Below are positions 1 to 9,996 of a stretch of 45,095 nt of DNA, in pieces. The stretch's first letter is position 1, and the number at the start of each line of letters is the position of its first letter. The stretch covers positions 1-45,095 of the forward strand of contig NZ_MSXV01000051.1 of assembly GCF_001945395.1 (NCBI RefSeq), written 5' to 3'. The notes under the pieces are model-generated. The model did not search any database, was not told the DNA's origin, and was given only the letters and a program-made list of their open reading frames with translations. The DNA comes from Pseudomonas sp. PA15(2017) (GTDB taxonomy: Bacteria > Pseudomonadota > Gammaproteobacteria > Pseudomonadales > Pseudomonadaceae). A program made the position numbers and the translations under genes.

Positions 1-105
1 CTGCACCACTACAACTGGCACAGGCCGCACAGCAGTCTCAACTACAAACCACCAATCAGTCGGGCTCCATTGCCACTGAACAACGTACTGGGTTTACACA
101 ACTAG
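1..105 (+). pseudogene. IS481-family transposase, C-terminal fragment (cut by window edge)
   Basis: Frame 1 reads 34 codons from the first base to a TAG at 103-105. The peptide begins LHHYNWHRPHSSLNYKPPIS and ends NNVLGLHN. HHYNWHRPH followed by KPPISR and a final N-N-x-L-x-L-H is the typical C-terminus of IS481-family DDE transposases, just past the last catalytic glutamate of the integrase core. The rest of the gene lies before the window, so whether it is intact is unknown. No IS terminal inverted repeat is recognisable after the stop; a REP sequence starts at once. This suggests a remnant, or an element whose end has been replaced. Family assignment is from remembered motifs, not a search. 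Confidence 0.72.
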
Positions 106-157
106 GCGTCCCCGCCCGTTCCCACAGGTGAAGCAACGATGGCCGCTCCTGCCTTGT
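106..157 (+). repeat. Half REP plus its usual downstream tail
   Basis: GCGTCCCCGCCCGTTCCCACA at 107-127 region matches the right half of the REPIN elements at 19466-19531 and 40101-40164. The following bases, containing GATGGCCGCTCCTGCC, resemble the tail that follows those REPs. The left half is missing because the IS481 coding remnant occupies its place. Confidence 0.6.
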
Positions 158-307
158 AACCGCCTCACCAATGTCGCCGAAAAAGACCGTGACCAGGTCT
201 TTCGACGAACCGCTCTACGGTCGTGATCCAACCTGAACGTTTTTGGCGGGCCTCACCTCAGATTTTGAACGGATGCACGAGACATCCGAGCGAACCGAGG
301 TAGCCCC
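106..307. promoter_or_regulatory. Leader of the molybdenum hydroxylase operon
   Basis: Besides the REP remnant, this stretch holds two short inverted repeats: AAAGACC-N7-GGTCTTT at 182-202 and CGGATG-N7-CATCCG at 270-288. Either could be a hairpin in the mRNA leader or an operator; nothing decides between them. GAGGTAGCCCC before the ATG at 308 acts as ribosome binding site, and nearly the same string precedes tctC and the small ORF at 32629. No convincing -35/-10 pair was found. Confidence 0.35.
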
Positions 308-813
308 ATGAGCGAGACCATCACAGCTGGCGCTGAGCGCCGGACGATTTCCCTGTCGTTGAACGGCAGCCCTACTCAAGTCGAGGTGTACCCGTGGATC
401 ACCGCCCTCGACCTGCTGCGTGAACAGCTCGACCTGATCGGTACCAAGAAAGGTTGCGACCACGGCCAATGCGGCGCCTGCACGGTGCTGGTGGACGGCC
501 GGCGGGTCAACGCCTGCCTGACCCTGGCGGTCATGCTCGACGGTCGTCAACTGACCACCATCGAAGGCCTGGCCGGCGGCGACGAACTGCACCCGATGCA
601 GCGCGCCTTCGTCAAGCACGACGCTTTCCAGTGCGGCTATTGCACGCCAGGGCAGATCTGCTCGGCGGTCGGCCTGGCCAATGAGGGGCGGGTCGGCGAC
701 GCTGCCGACATCCGCGAGCGCATGAGCGGTAACCTGTGCCGTTGCGGCGCCTACAGCAACATCCTGGCCGCCATCGAAGAGGCGCTGCCCGAGAGCGAAC
801 AGGCGGTGCGCCC

Positions 814-817
<4 letters not shown>
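308..817 (+). CDS. Molybdenum hydroxylase, 2Fe-2S subunit (PaoA/XdhC-like)
   Basis: This 169-residue protein carries electrons from the molybdenum centre to FAD in xanthine dehydrogenase-family enzymes. The N-terminal plant-ferredoxin fold has C50, C55, C58 and C70 (CDHGQCGAC motif). The C-terminal all-helical domain has C109, C112, C144 and C146 (CGYCTPGQ and CRCGAY). Both [2Fe-2S] sites are therefore complete. Length is normal for a stand-alone small subunit. There is no twin-arginine signal, unlike the periplasmic E. coli PaoA (YagT), so it is predicted to be cytoplasmic. It is first in a three-gene operon, and its TGA overlaps the next ATG (ATGA at 814-817). The substrate, an aldehyde or an N-heterocycle, cannot be read from this subunit. 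Confidence 0.93.
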
Positions 818-1799
<982 letters not shown>

Positions 1800-1803
<4 letters not shown>

Positions 1804-3995
1804 ACGCGCGAACCCTCGGCCAACCCCTGGACCGCGTCGACGGCCCGCTGAAAGTCAGCGGCCAGGCGCGTTATGCCGCCGAGCATCCGGCCGATGACCT
1901 GCTGCACGGCAGCGTGATCTGCAGCGTGATCGCCCGCGGCCGCATCACTGCCATCGACGGCTCGGCTGCCCTGGCGCTGCCTGGCGTCAAGCTGGTACTC
2001 AGCCACCTCAATCGTCCGCCCATGGCCCAGGACGACGAGAGCTACGAGGATGACGATGCCGCCGACGGCTCACCCTTTCGCCCGCTGTTCAACGCGCGTA
2101 TCCGCTACAGCGGTCAGCCGGTGGCGCTGGTGGTCGCCGACACCCTGGAGCTGGCCCGTCATGCCGGCTCGCTGGTGCGCATCAGCTACGAGCAGCAGCC
2201 CCATGCCACCGACCTGCGCGAAGCCCTCAGCGAGGCCCATGCCGCGCCGGCCGAATTGCCCAAGCCTCGCGGCGATGCCGATGGGGTGATCGCTGGTGCG
2301 CCGCTGCGCCTGGAGCTGGAATACGAGCTGCCGTGCGAGTATCACCACCCGATGGAGCCCCATGCATCGACGGTAATCTACCAGGCCGATGGCAGCCTGC
2401 TGGTGCACGACAAGACCCAGGGCCCGCAGAACAGCCAGCGGTATCTGGCCGATGTGCTCAAACTCGAGCCTGGCCGCGTGCGCATCAAGTCTTCCTTCGT
2501 GGGTGGCGCCTTTGGTTCCGGCCTGCGCCCGCAATACCAGTTGCCGCTGGCCGCCATGGCGGCGTTGAAGCTCAAGCAATCGGTGCGCGTGACCCTGACT
2601 CGCCAGCAGATGTTCACCTTTGGCTACCGACCACGGGCTATGCAGCACCTGCAACTCGGCGCCGATGAGAATGGCAAGTTGCAGGGCCTGGTGCACGAAG
2701 TGATCGCCCAGACTTCGCGCTTCGAAGACTTTACCGAGCACGTCGCCGAATGGTCGGGGATGCTCTACCACTGCGATCACGTGCGCCTGGCTTATCGACT
2801 GGCGCCGCTGGACGTCTACACGCCGCTGGACATGCGCGCGCCGGGTGCTGCCACCGGCCTCTACGCCCTGGAGTCGGCGATGGACGAGCTGGCCTGGGCG
2901 GCGGGTGTCGATCCCGTGCAGCTGCGCCTGACCAACTACGCCGAAACCAACCAGAACGAGGGCAAGCCGTATTCCAGCAAGGAGCTGCGCGCCTGTTACC
3001 AGCAGGGCGCCGAGGCCTTCGGCTGGAGCCGGCGCAGCCCGCAGCCACGGGGCATGCGCGAGGGCCATCAGCTGATTGGCTACGGCATGGCGACTGGCGT
3101 GTGGGAGGCCATGCAGATGCCGGCCAGCGCCCGCGCCAGCTTCACGGCGGACGGCCGCTTGATCGTCGCCAGCGCAACCTGTGACATCGGCCCGGGCACC
3201 GCCACGGTGATGATCCAGATCGCTGCCGACGTGCTGGGCATGGATCCCTCCCAGGTGGAGTTTCGCCTCGGCGACTCCAGCCTGCCCAAGGCGCCGCTGC
3301 AGGGCGGCTCGTTCACCGTGTCGTCGGTGGGCAGTGCGGTACGCGAGGCGTGCCTGGCACTGGCCGACAAGCTCTGTGAGGCGGCGCGACAATGGCCCGA
3401 AGCGCCGTTCAGCGACGGGGCGGCGCTGCGCTTCAGCGCGGGCCGCGTGCAGCAGGGCGAGGATGCCTGCCGTGCGGTCGAACTGAGCGCGCTGCTCGCT
3501 CGGCACGGCAGCCTGGAGGCCGAGGTGCAGGCGCAGCCCGGCAAGCAGCGCGAGCGCTACGCCAGTGCCAGCCATTCGGCGGTGTTCGTCGAGGTGCAGG
3601 TGGACGAAGCGCTGGGCACGGTACGCGTCACTCGGGTGGTCAGCGCCATCGCCGCGGGCCGGGTGATCAACCCGAAAACCGCACGCAGCCAGATTCTCGG
3701 CGGTGTGGTGTGGGGCATCGGCATGGCCCTGCACGAGGAGGCGATGATCGACCACGGCCTGGGGCGCTGCATGAACCACAACCTGGCCGACTATCACCTG
3801 CCGGTGCAAGCCGATATCGGCGATATCGAGGTGATCTTCGTCGAAGAAAACGACACCATCATCAACCCGCTGGGCTCCAAGGGTGTGGGCGAGATCGGTA
3901 TCGTCGGCGTTGCCGCGGCGGTCGCCAATGCGGTCTACCACGCCACTGGCAAGCGCATCCGCCAATTGCCGATCACCCTCGACAAGCTGCTCTGA
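1800..3995 (+). CDS. Molybdenum hydroxylase, molybdopterin-binding catalytic subunit (PaoC-like)
   Basis: This 731-residue catalytic subunit starts at an ATGA overlap with the FAD gene. PLDRVDGPLKVSGQARYAAE near the N-terminus opens the aldehyde oxidase a/b hammerhead domain. SFVGGAFGSGLRPQYQ near residue 235 and MRAPGAATGLYALESAMDEL near 345 are cofactor-binding loops. GGSFTVSSVGSAV near 503 follows, and KGVGEIGIVGVAAAVANAV near 700 holds the glutamate that acts as base in this family. Length matches PaoC (about 730), not the two-domain XdhB. No XdhC/PaoD-type cofactor-insertion chaperone gene is adjacent. The last 23 bases overlap the 3' end of the convergent exporter gene. Substrate is not predictable; aldehydes are the best guess from the PaoB-like partner. 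Confidence 0.92.
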
Positions 3996-4938
3996 CGGTT
4001 GCCGATGACGGGTTCGCCAGCGCGGGCCCGTCGTCGCGCCTCTTCGGTTCGTTACGTATCACCAGCCAGATTCCCAGCCCCGAAATCAGTGTGCCCAGGC
4101 CCATCAGCCAGGACAGCGGCTCGCCGAACATCGCCGAGGCCCATACCAATGTCAGCGCGGGGCTCAGGTACAGCACGCTGGCCACCCGGGTCGGCGTCGA
4201 GCGCTTCAGGCACAGCCAGTACAAGCCGTAGCCACCGATGGTGGAGACGCTCGTCCACAACACGCTCAGGGCGAAGCCGCTTGAGGGCACCGGCATCAGG
4301 CTGCCGTCCATCGCGGCCAGCAACGCGAACGGCACGCAGCAGATGCAGCACTGCAGCCACAGATTGCCGAGCAGGTCGAGTGATGCCGTGGCCTTGGTGC
4401 GTTTCTGCCACAGCGTCGCGACCGCCAGCGAGAACATCCCCAGCAGCGGCAGACCATAAACCCACAACGGCGCATCGCCCCAGGCCAGTGCGTCCGAGGT
4501 GACCAGCACCACGCCCGTCAGGCCGACGGTCAGGCCGAGCCAGGTGCGCCAGCCCAGGTGCTGCTGGAATACCAGCACGCTGAGCAGAGCGACGCCGATG
4601 GGCAGCAGGTCGGCCAGCAGGGCGGCGAGCCCGGCAGGTACGCCAAGGGCGATGCCCTGAACCACGCCGGCGAGGTAGCCGCCCATCGCCAGCAAGCCGA
4701 TACCGGCGTGGCGCAGCAGGGTGGCTGGCGAGGCGTTGCGCAGGCGGGGCAGCGCCCAGGGGGCCAGCAGCAGCGCGAACAGCAGGCTGCGCCAGAACAC
4801 CACCAGCATGGCCGGCGCATGCTCGATGGAGAACCGCGCGCCGATGAAGCCTGAGCTCCAGATCACCACCAATGCCGCTTCGAGCAGCAGCAGGGGAATC
4901 GCGACGGGCCAGAGGCAGGGAGTCAGTCGAGCGGACAT
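3973..4938 (-). CDS. EamA-family (DMT) inner-membrane transporter
   Basis: A 321-residue, strongly hydrophobic protein with about ten predicted membrane segments in two repeated EamA halves. The first half includes VIWSSGFIGARFSIEHA near residue 27, a common N-terminal motif of EamA exporters; the second starts near residue 165. Family members export amino acids or other small metabolites, but the substrate here is unknown. The tail after residue 300 is polar. The gene diverges from a LysR regulator at 5037, the usual arrangement for an exporter and its regulator. Its 3' end overlaps the Mo-subunit gene by 23 bp on the opposite strand. No strong ribosome binding site precedes the ATG at 4938. 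Confidence 0.88.
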   Translation of the reverse strand: MSARLTPCLWPVAIPLLLLEAALVVIWSSGFIGARFSIEHAPAMLVVFWRSLLFALLLAPWALPRLRNASPATLLRHAGIGLLAMGGYLAGVVQGIALGVPAGLAALLADLLPIGVALLSVLVFQQHLGWRTWLGLTVGLTGVVLVTSDALAWGDAPLWVYGLPLLGMFSLAVATLWQKRTKATASLDLLGNLWLQCCICCVPFALLAAMDGSLMPVPSSGFALSVLWTSVSTIGGYGLYWLCLKRSTPTRVASVLYLSPALTLVWASAMFGEPLSWLMGLGTLISGLGIWLVIRNEPKRRDDGPALANPSSATVRAACRG

Positions 4939-5036
4939 GGCGGCAAACCGGATGAAGGGTGTAGGTCCAGCCTACGAAGGTGGCGTAATCTAATAAATCA
5001 AAATTTATCGAATCAGTCGTTCGGAGTTATTGAATA
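4939..5036. promoter_or_regulatory. Divergent promoter region with AT-rich dyad
   Basis: The 98 bp between the exporter and LysR starts turn AT-rich in the LysR-proximal half. They hold the dyad ATAAAT-CAAA-ATTTAT at 4993-5008. A LysR protein encoded next door would be expected to bind here, and the dyad is the best candidate although it is not a classical T-N11-A box. GGAG at 5021-5024 serves the LysR start at 5037. Confidence 0.45.
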
Positions 5037-5891
5037 ATGAGTGCCGTGCTCGACATCGAGTTGATCCGCACCTTTCACGCCGTGGCGCGTGGTGGGCGCT
5101 TCAAGGCGGCTGCCGAACAGTTGCACAAGAGTCCGGCAGCAATCAGCGTGCATATCCAGCGCCTGGAGGCAGTCGCCGGCGGCCGGCTGTTCGATCGCGA
5201 CAACCAGGCGGTGGCGCTGACCGCGCTGGGCAAGCGGCTGCTGCGCTCGACAGGCGAACTGCTCAGCACCCATGACCGGGTGCTCGCCGAGCTGCATGGC
5301 CCAAGGCTGGTCGGGCGCATCCGCCTGGGAATACCCGATGAGTACGCCGCCCACGTGATCCGCGACATCCTGCCGATCTTCGCCGCGGCCTGGCCCAACG
5401 TGGTGCTGGAGGTGAAGACCGCCCCCAGCTATACGCTGCGCGACCAGGTGCAGGCCGGCAAGCTGCACGGCGCGATGCTCACCCTGCCGTTGGGGCAGCG
5501 CGAGCCGAGAGCCCAGGTGCTGGTCGCCACCACGCCGGTGTGGGTAGCGGCGGCGGTCTATCCCCAGGCCTGGAAAGAGACGCTGCCACTGGCCATCCAC
5601 GCGGCCGACTGCCCCTACCGCAGCCTGATGCTGGAGTCGCTGAAGGCGGCGGGGCACACCTGGCGGGTGGTGCTGGAAAGCCCGTCCAGCCAGGCCATCA
5701 GGGCCTGCGTCGAATCGGGCCTGGCGATCACCCTGATGGATCGCGCGAAGATGAGCAGCGCCATGCGCATCGTCGAGGAGCTACCCCAGGCTGCCGAGCA
5801 CGAGGTGATGTTCCTGCGCTCGGCCCAGGCGCAGCACGACGAGGCCCTGGAGCTGTTGGCCCAGGCCATTCATCAGCACTTTCGGCTGTGA
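5037..5891 (+). CDS. LysR-family transcriptional regulator
   Basis: A 284-residue LysR regulator. The N-terminal winged helix-turn-helix spans residues 1-62 (ELIRTFHAVARGGRFKAAAE, then SPAAISVHIQRLE). The C-terminal effector domain starts near residue 90 with RIRLGIPDEYAAHVIRDILP. The start is supported by GGAG about nine bases upstream. It diverges from the EamA exporter and probably controls it, as IciA/ArgP-like and other LysR-exporter pairs do. The effector is unknown. Its TGA at 5889-5891 abuts the hutC stop on the other strand with no spacer. Confidence 0.92.
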   Translation: MSAVLDIELIRTFHAVARGGRFKAAAEQLHKSPAAISVHIQRLEAVAGGRLFDRDNQAVALTALGKRLLRSTGELLSTHDRVLAELHGPRLVGRIRLGIPDEYAAHVIRDILPIFAAAWPNVVLEVKTAPSYTLRDQVQAGKLHGAMLTLPLGQREPRAQVLVATTPVWVAAAVYPQAWKETLPLAIHAADCPYRSLMLESLKAAGHTWRVVLESPSSQAIRACVESGLAITLMDRAKMSSAMRIVEELPQAAEHEVMFLRSAQAQHDEALELLAQAIHQHFRL

Positions 5892-6599
5892 TCAGCGGTG
5901 CTTGGTACTCGAGCGCAGTTTGTAGCGTTCGCCCGGGTGAGTCAGGCGCACGTAGCTGATCAGGTGCTCGTCCGACCAGGTACGGCGGATCATTGACAGG
6001 CACGCGGCGCCGTTGGCGATGTCCAGCCATTCGGCGGTGCGGGCGTCGGCATGCACGGCCTCGACCACATGCTCCACGTCGCTGATCGGGCAACTGGCGA
6101 CCAGCACTTCGTTGGGCGTCTGCCTGGAAAAGTCGCTGCTCAGGTAATGGGGCACCCAGCGGGGATTGACGAAGCGATCTTCGAGCTGGATCGGCACGCC
6201 GTCTTCCAGATGCACGAGGATGCTGTGAAACACCTCGGCACCGATGCGCAGGCCCAGGCGCAGCGCCACCTCGTCATCGGCGGCCAGCGCTTCACTGCGC
6301 AGGATGCGATTGGAATAGACATGGCCGCGGGCGCGCACTTCGGCGGCGATGTTCATCACCTCGTGCAGTGACGACTCGGACTTGCGGTCGGTGACGAAGG
6401 TGCCCAGGCCCGCCTGGCGGATCAGGTAACCCTGCTGTACCAGGTTGTTGATGGCCTTGTTGGCGGTCATCCGGCTGACCGAAAAATCCCTGGCCAGCTG
6501 CTCTTCGGGGGGGATCTGGTGATGCAGCGAGTAGTCACCGTTGCCGATGCGCTCGAGCAGAAAATCCTCGATGGCCTTGTAGCGCGGGGTGGTGGTCAC
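5892..6599 (-). CDS. hutC: HutC, GntR-family repressor of histidine utilisation
   Basis: A 235-residue repressor with a GntR winged helix (about residues 1-70: YKAIEDFLLERIGNGDYS..., FSVSRMTANKAINNLVQQGY) and a UTRA effector domain (about 90-230). In pseudomonads HutC represses the hut operon and is released by urocanate. The start is the GTG at 6599, reading VTTTPRYK, because AAGGAG sits six bases upstream. A longer open frame to 6686 exists but runs into a REPIN. It is last in the hut operon, 146 bp after hutH, with the REPIN in the gap. No TGTATATACA-type operator lies next to it, so any autoregulation is likely through the promoter upstream of hutI. A private promoter in the gap cannot be excluded. 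Confidence 0.94.
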   Translation of the reverse strand: MTTTPRYKAIEDFLLERIGNGDYSLHHQIPPEEQLARDFSVSRMTANKAINNLVQQGYLIRQAGLGTFVTDRKSESSLHEVMNIAAEVRARGHVYSNRILRSEALAADDEVALRLGLRIGAEVFHSILVHLEDGVPIQLEDRFVNPRWVPHYLSSDFSRQTPNEVLVASCPISDVEHVVEAVHADARTAEWLDIANGAACLSMIRRTWSDEHLISYVRLTHPGERYKLRSSTKHR

Positions 6600-6650
6600 G
6601 AAAGCTCCTTGGCAAGACCGGGTGCGCGGATGATAGCGCGCGATTCGCTC

Positions 6651-6729
6651 TGTAGGAGCCCCGCCCCGGGGCGAAGCGGAGCACAACCTGCGGTGTGTCC
6701 ATCATTCGCCGCGACGCGCGGCCCCTACA
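6651..6729. repeat. REPIN (paired REP) between hutH and hutC
   Basis: TGTAGGAGCCCCGCCCCGGG begins the left arm at 6651. An inverted arm ending GCGGCCCCTACA closes at 6729, so the two REPs face each other around a short spacer. It lies in the transcribed gap between hutH and hutC. Confidence 0.75.
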
Positions 6730-6745
6730 AAGACCCTGGCTCGGC

Positions 6746-8281
6746 TCAGCCAACCGACGGCAGCAAGCCGGTCGGCAGCAACGGCGTCAGCACGCGTTCG
6801 GCCAGCAGTTCATCGGCGGCGGCGATGTCCGGGGCGAAGAAGCGATCCTCGACGTAGTAGGGCACCTTGGCGCGCAGCGTCTGGCGCGCGCGTTCCAGTT
6901 TCGCCGAGCTCTTCAGGCCATGGCGGAAGTCCAGGCCCTGGCAGGCGCCCAGCCATTCGATGGCGAGTATGCCGCGTACGTTCTCGGCCATTGGCCACAG
7001 GCGCTTGCCAGCGTTCGGTGCCATGGACACGTGATCTTCCTGATTGGCCGAGGTCGGCAGGCTGTCGACGCTGTGCGGGTGGGCCAGGGCCTTGTTGTCG
7101 CTGGCCAGGGCCGCGGCCGTGACCTGGGCGATCATGAAGCCCGAGTTGACCCCGCCGTTCTCGACCAGGAAAGGCGGCAGTTGCGACATGTGACGGTCCA
7201 TCATCAGCGAGATGCGGCGCTCCGACAGGGCACCGATTTCCGCGATGGCCAGGGCCAGGTTATCGGCGGCCATGGCCACCGGCTCGGCGTGGAAGTTGCC
7301 GCCGGAGATCACGTCGCCCTGTTCGGCGAACACCAGCGGGTTGTCGGACACCGCGTTGGCCTCGATCTGCAGCACGTCGGCGGCCTGGCGCAGTTGGGTC
7401 AGGCAGGCGCCCATGACCTGGGGCTGGCAGCGCAGCGAATAGGGGTCCTGCACCTTGTCGCAGTTGGCGTGGGAGCGCGCCACTTCACTGCTGTCGCCGA
7501 GCAGGTCGCGGTAGGCCGCCGCCACATCGATCTGCCCGTGCTGGCCGCGGGCGGCATGGATGCGCGCATCGAAGGGGGCCCGCGAGCCGAGCATGGCCTC
7601 CACGCTCAAGGCGCCGCACACGGTGGCCGCGGCGAACAGGTCTTCGCCCTCGAACAGCCCGCGCAGGGCGTAGGCGGTCGATACCTGGGTGCCGTTGAGC
7701 AAGGCCAGGCCTTCCTTGGCGGCCAGGGTCAGTGGCTGCAGGCCGGCCACCGCCAGTGCTTCATTTGCCGGCAGCCACTGGCCCTTGTGGCGCGCCTGGC
7801 TCTCGCCGAGCAGCAGCAGCGACATGTGCGCCAGCGGTGCCAGGTCGCCGGAAGCACCCACCGAGCCCTTGAGCGGAATGTGCGGATAGACCTCGGCGTT
7901 GATCAGCGCGATCAACGCATCGATCACCGTGCGGCGAATGGCCGAGAAGCCGCGCGCCAGGCTGTTGACCTTGAGCAGCATGATCAGCCGCACCATGGCG
8001 TCGTACAGCGCCTCGCCGACACCGGCGGCGTGGGACAGCACCAGCGAGCGCTGCAGCTTTTCCAGATCGTCCGGGGCGATGCGCGTCGAAGCCAGGAGGC
8101 CGAAGCCGGTGTTGATGCCGTAAGCGGTGCGGCCTTCGGCGAGTATCTGCTCGACACAGGCGACGCTGGCGTCGATGCCGGCATGGGCGCTGGCGTCGAG
8201 CGTGACGTTGACCGGCTGCAGGTACACGGCGCGCAGCTGGGCCAGGGTCAGCGCGCCCGGTTTGAGGTTCAGGGTGGTCAT
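6746..8281 (-). CDS. hutH: Histidine ammonia-lyase
   Basis: This enzyme removes ammonia from L-histidine to give urocanate, the first step of histidine breakdown, in the cytoplasm as a homotetramer. The protein is 511 residues, normal for the family. The A143-S144-G145 triad in [14 protein letters not shown] cyclises to the MIO electrophile, and Y53 in [11 protein letters not shown] is the conserved catalytic tyrosine. The chosen start is ATG 8281 (MTTLNLKPG), which matches known Pseudomonas HutH N-termini; a TTG codon directly before it is the only upstream alternative. AGGAG lies eight bases upstream. The gene begins three bases after the hutU stop, so the two are translated from one message. 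Confidence 0.97.
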   Translation of the reverse strand: MTTLNLKPGALTLAQLRAVYLQPVNVTLDASAHAGIDASVACVEQILAEGRTAYGINTGFGLLASTRIAPDDLEKLQRSLVLSHAAGVGEALYDAMVRLIMLLKVNSLARGFSAIRRTVIDALIALINAEVYPHIPLKGSVGASGDLAPLAHMSLLLLGESQARHKGQWLPANEALAVAGLQPLTLAAKEGLALLNGTQVSTAYALRGLFEGEDLFAAATVCGALSVEAMLGSRAPFDARIHAARGQHGQIDVAAAYRDLLGDSSEVARSHANCDKVQDPYSLRCQPQVMGACLTQLRQAADVLQIEANAVSDNPLVFAEQGDVISGGNFHAEPVAMAADNLALAIAEIGALSERRISLMMDRHMSQLPPFLVENGGVNSGFMIAQVTAAALASDNKALAHPHSVDSLPTSANQEDHVSMAPNAGKRLWPMAENVRGILAIEWLGACQGLDFRHGLKSSAKLERARQTLRAKVPYYVEDRFFAPDIAAADELLAERVLTPLLPTGLLPSVG

Positions 8282-8284
8282 CAA

Positions 8285-9955
8285 TCAGGCTCCTCGGGTG
8301 ATCATCGGCAGGTTCAGGCCCTGCTCATGGGCGCACTCTATGGCGATTGGGTAGCCGGCGTCAGCATGGCGCATCACGCCGCTGGCCGGGTCGTTGGTCA
8401 GTACGCGGGCGATGCGCTCGGCAGCCTCGTCGCTGCCATCGCAGACGATCACCACCCCCGAGTGCTGGGAAAAGCCCATGCCCACGCCGCCGCCATGGTG
8501 CAGCGACACCCAGGTGGCGCCGCCAGCGGTGTTGAGCAGGGCGTTGAGCAGCGGCCAGTCGGATACCGCGTCGGAGCCATCCATCATCGCTTCGGTCTCG
8601 CGGTTGGGGCTGGCCACGGAGCCGGAGTCCAGATGGTCGCGGCCGATCACCACCGGCGCCGACAGCTCGCCGCTGCGCACCATCTCGTTGAAGGCCAGGC
8701 CCAGCTTGGCGCGCTGGCCCAGGCCGACCCAGCAGATGCGCGCCGGCAGGCCCTGGAAGGCGATGCGCTCGCGAGCCATGTCCAGCCAGCGGTGCAGGTG
8801 GGCGTCGTCGGCGATCAGTTCCTTGACCTTGGCGTCGGTCTTGTAGATGTCCTGCGGATCACCCGACAGCGCCACCCAGCGGAACGGGCCTATGCCGCGG
8901 CAGAACAGCGGGCGGATGTAGGCCGGCACGAAACCGGGGAAACCGAAGGCATCGGCGACGCCTTCGTCCTGGGCCATCTGGCGGATGTTGTTGCCGTAGT
9001 CGAAGGTCGGCACGCCCATCTTCTGGAAGTCGAGCATGGCTTGCACGTGCACGGCCATGGACTGCTTGGCGGCCTTGACCACCTCGGCCGGCTGGGTCGC
9101 GGCGCGGTCGCGGTACTGCTCCCAGGTCCAGCCGGCCGGCAGGTAGCCGTTGAGCGGGTCGTGGGCGCTGGTCTGGTCGGTGACCATGTCCGGGCGCACG
9201 CCACGGCGCACCAGCTCGGGGAGGATCTCGGCGGCATTGCCGTGCAGGGCGATGGAGATCGCCTTGCCTTCGGCGGTGTACTTACCGATGCGCGCCAAGG
9301 CGTCGTCCAGGTCTTCTGCCTGCTCGTCGACGTAGCGGGTACGCAGGCGGAAATCGATGCGGCTCTGCTGGCACTCGATATTCAGCGAGCAGGCGCCGGC
9401 CAGGGTGGCGGCCAGTGGCTGCGCGCCGCCCATGCCGCCGAGCCCGGCGGTGAGCACCCAGCGGCCCTTGAGGTCGCCGCCGTAGTGCTGGCGCCCGGCT
9501 TCGACGAAGGTTTCATAGGTGCCCTGGACGATGCCCTGGCTGCCGATGTAGATCCACGAACCGGCGGTCATCTGCCCGTACATGGCCAGACCCTTGGCAT
9601 CCAGCTCGTTGAAGTGCTCCCAGGTCGCCCAGTGCGGCACCAGGTTGGAATTGGCGATCAGTACCCGCGGCGCATTGGCGTGGGTCTTGAACACGCCCAC
9701 CGGCTTGCCGGATTGCACCAGCAGGGTCTCGTCGTCGTTCAACTGCTTGAGGCTCTCGACGATGGCATCGAAGCATTCCCAGTTGCGCGCTGCCCGGCCG
9801 ATGCCGCCATAGACCACCAGCTCCTTGGGATTTTCCGCCACCTCGGGGTCGAGGTTGTTCATCAGCATGCGCAGCGGCGCTTCGGTCAGCCAGCTCTTGG
9901 CGGTGAGCTGAGTGCCACGCGGGGTGCGGATGACGGTATCGCGAAAGGTGGTCAT
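8285..9955 (-). CDS. hutU: Urocanate hydratase
   Basis: Urocanase converts urocanate to imidazolonepropionate using tightly bound NAD+ as an electrophile. The 556-residue length agrees with Pseudomonas Hut[13 protein letters not shown] near residue 175 is the NAD-binding loop. The segment [20 protein letters not shown] near 408-430 contains the conserved active-site cysteine. The start is ATG 9955 ([14 protein letters not shown]), preceded by GAGGAA at six bases; an open frame extends 17 codons further but has no better signal and does not match the family N-terminus. It follows the YjiH-type membrane protein gene with a 41-bp gap and precedes hutH by three bases. Confidence 0.97.
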   Translation of the reverse strand: MTTFRDTVIRTPRGTQLTAKSWLTEAPLRMLMNNLDPEVAENPKELVVYGGIGRAARNWECFDAIVESLKQLNDDETLLVQSGKPVGVFKTHANAPRVLIANSNLVPHWATWEHFNELDAKGLAMYGQMTAGSWIYIGSQGIVQGTYETFVEAGRQHYGGDLKGRWVLTAGLGGMGGAQPLAATLAGACSLNIECQQSRIDFRLRTRYVDEQAEDLDDALARIGKYTAEGKAISIALHGNAAEILPELVRRGVRPDMVTDQTSAHDPLNGYLPAGWTWEQYRDRAATQPAEVVKAAKQSMAVHVQAMLDFQKMGVPTFDYGNNIRQMAQDEGVADAFGFPGFVPAYIRPLFCRGIGPFRWVALSGDPQDIYKTDAKVKELIADDAHLHRWLDMARERIAFQGLPARICWVGLGQRAKLGLAFNEMVRSGELSAPVVIGRDHLDSGSVASPNRETEAMMDGSDAVSDWPLLNALLNTAGGATWVSLHHGGGVGMGFSQHSGVVIVCDGSDEAAERIARVLTNDPASGVMRHADAGYPIAIECAHEQGLNLPMITRGA

Positions 9956-9996
9956 GGCGGGTTCCTCGATTGCAGGGGCAGTAGGGGCGGGCGGCA

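Noticed and set aside
2070..3965. A 631-codon minus-strand open frame under the Mo-subunit gene
   Set aside because: Antisense shadow of a conserved catalytic subunit; no motif or start signal.
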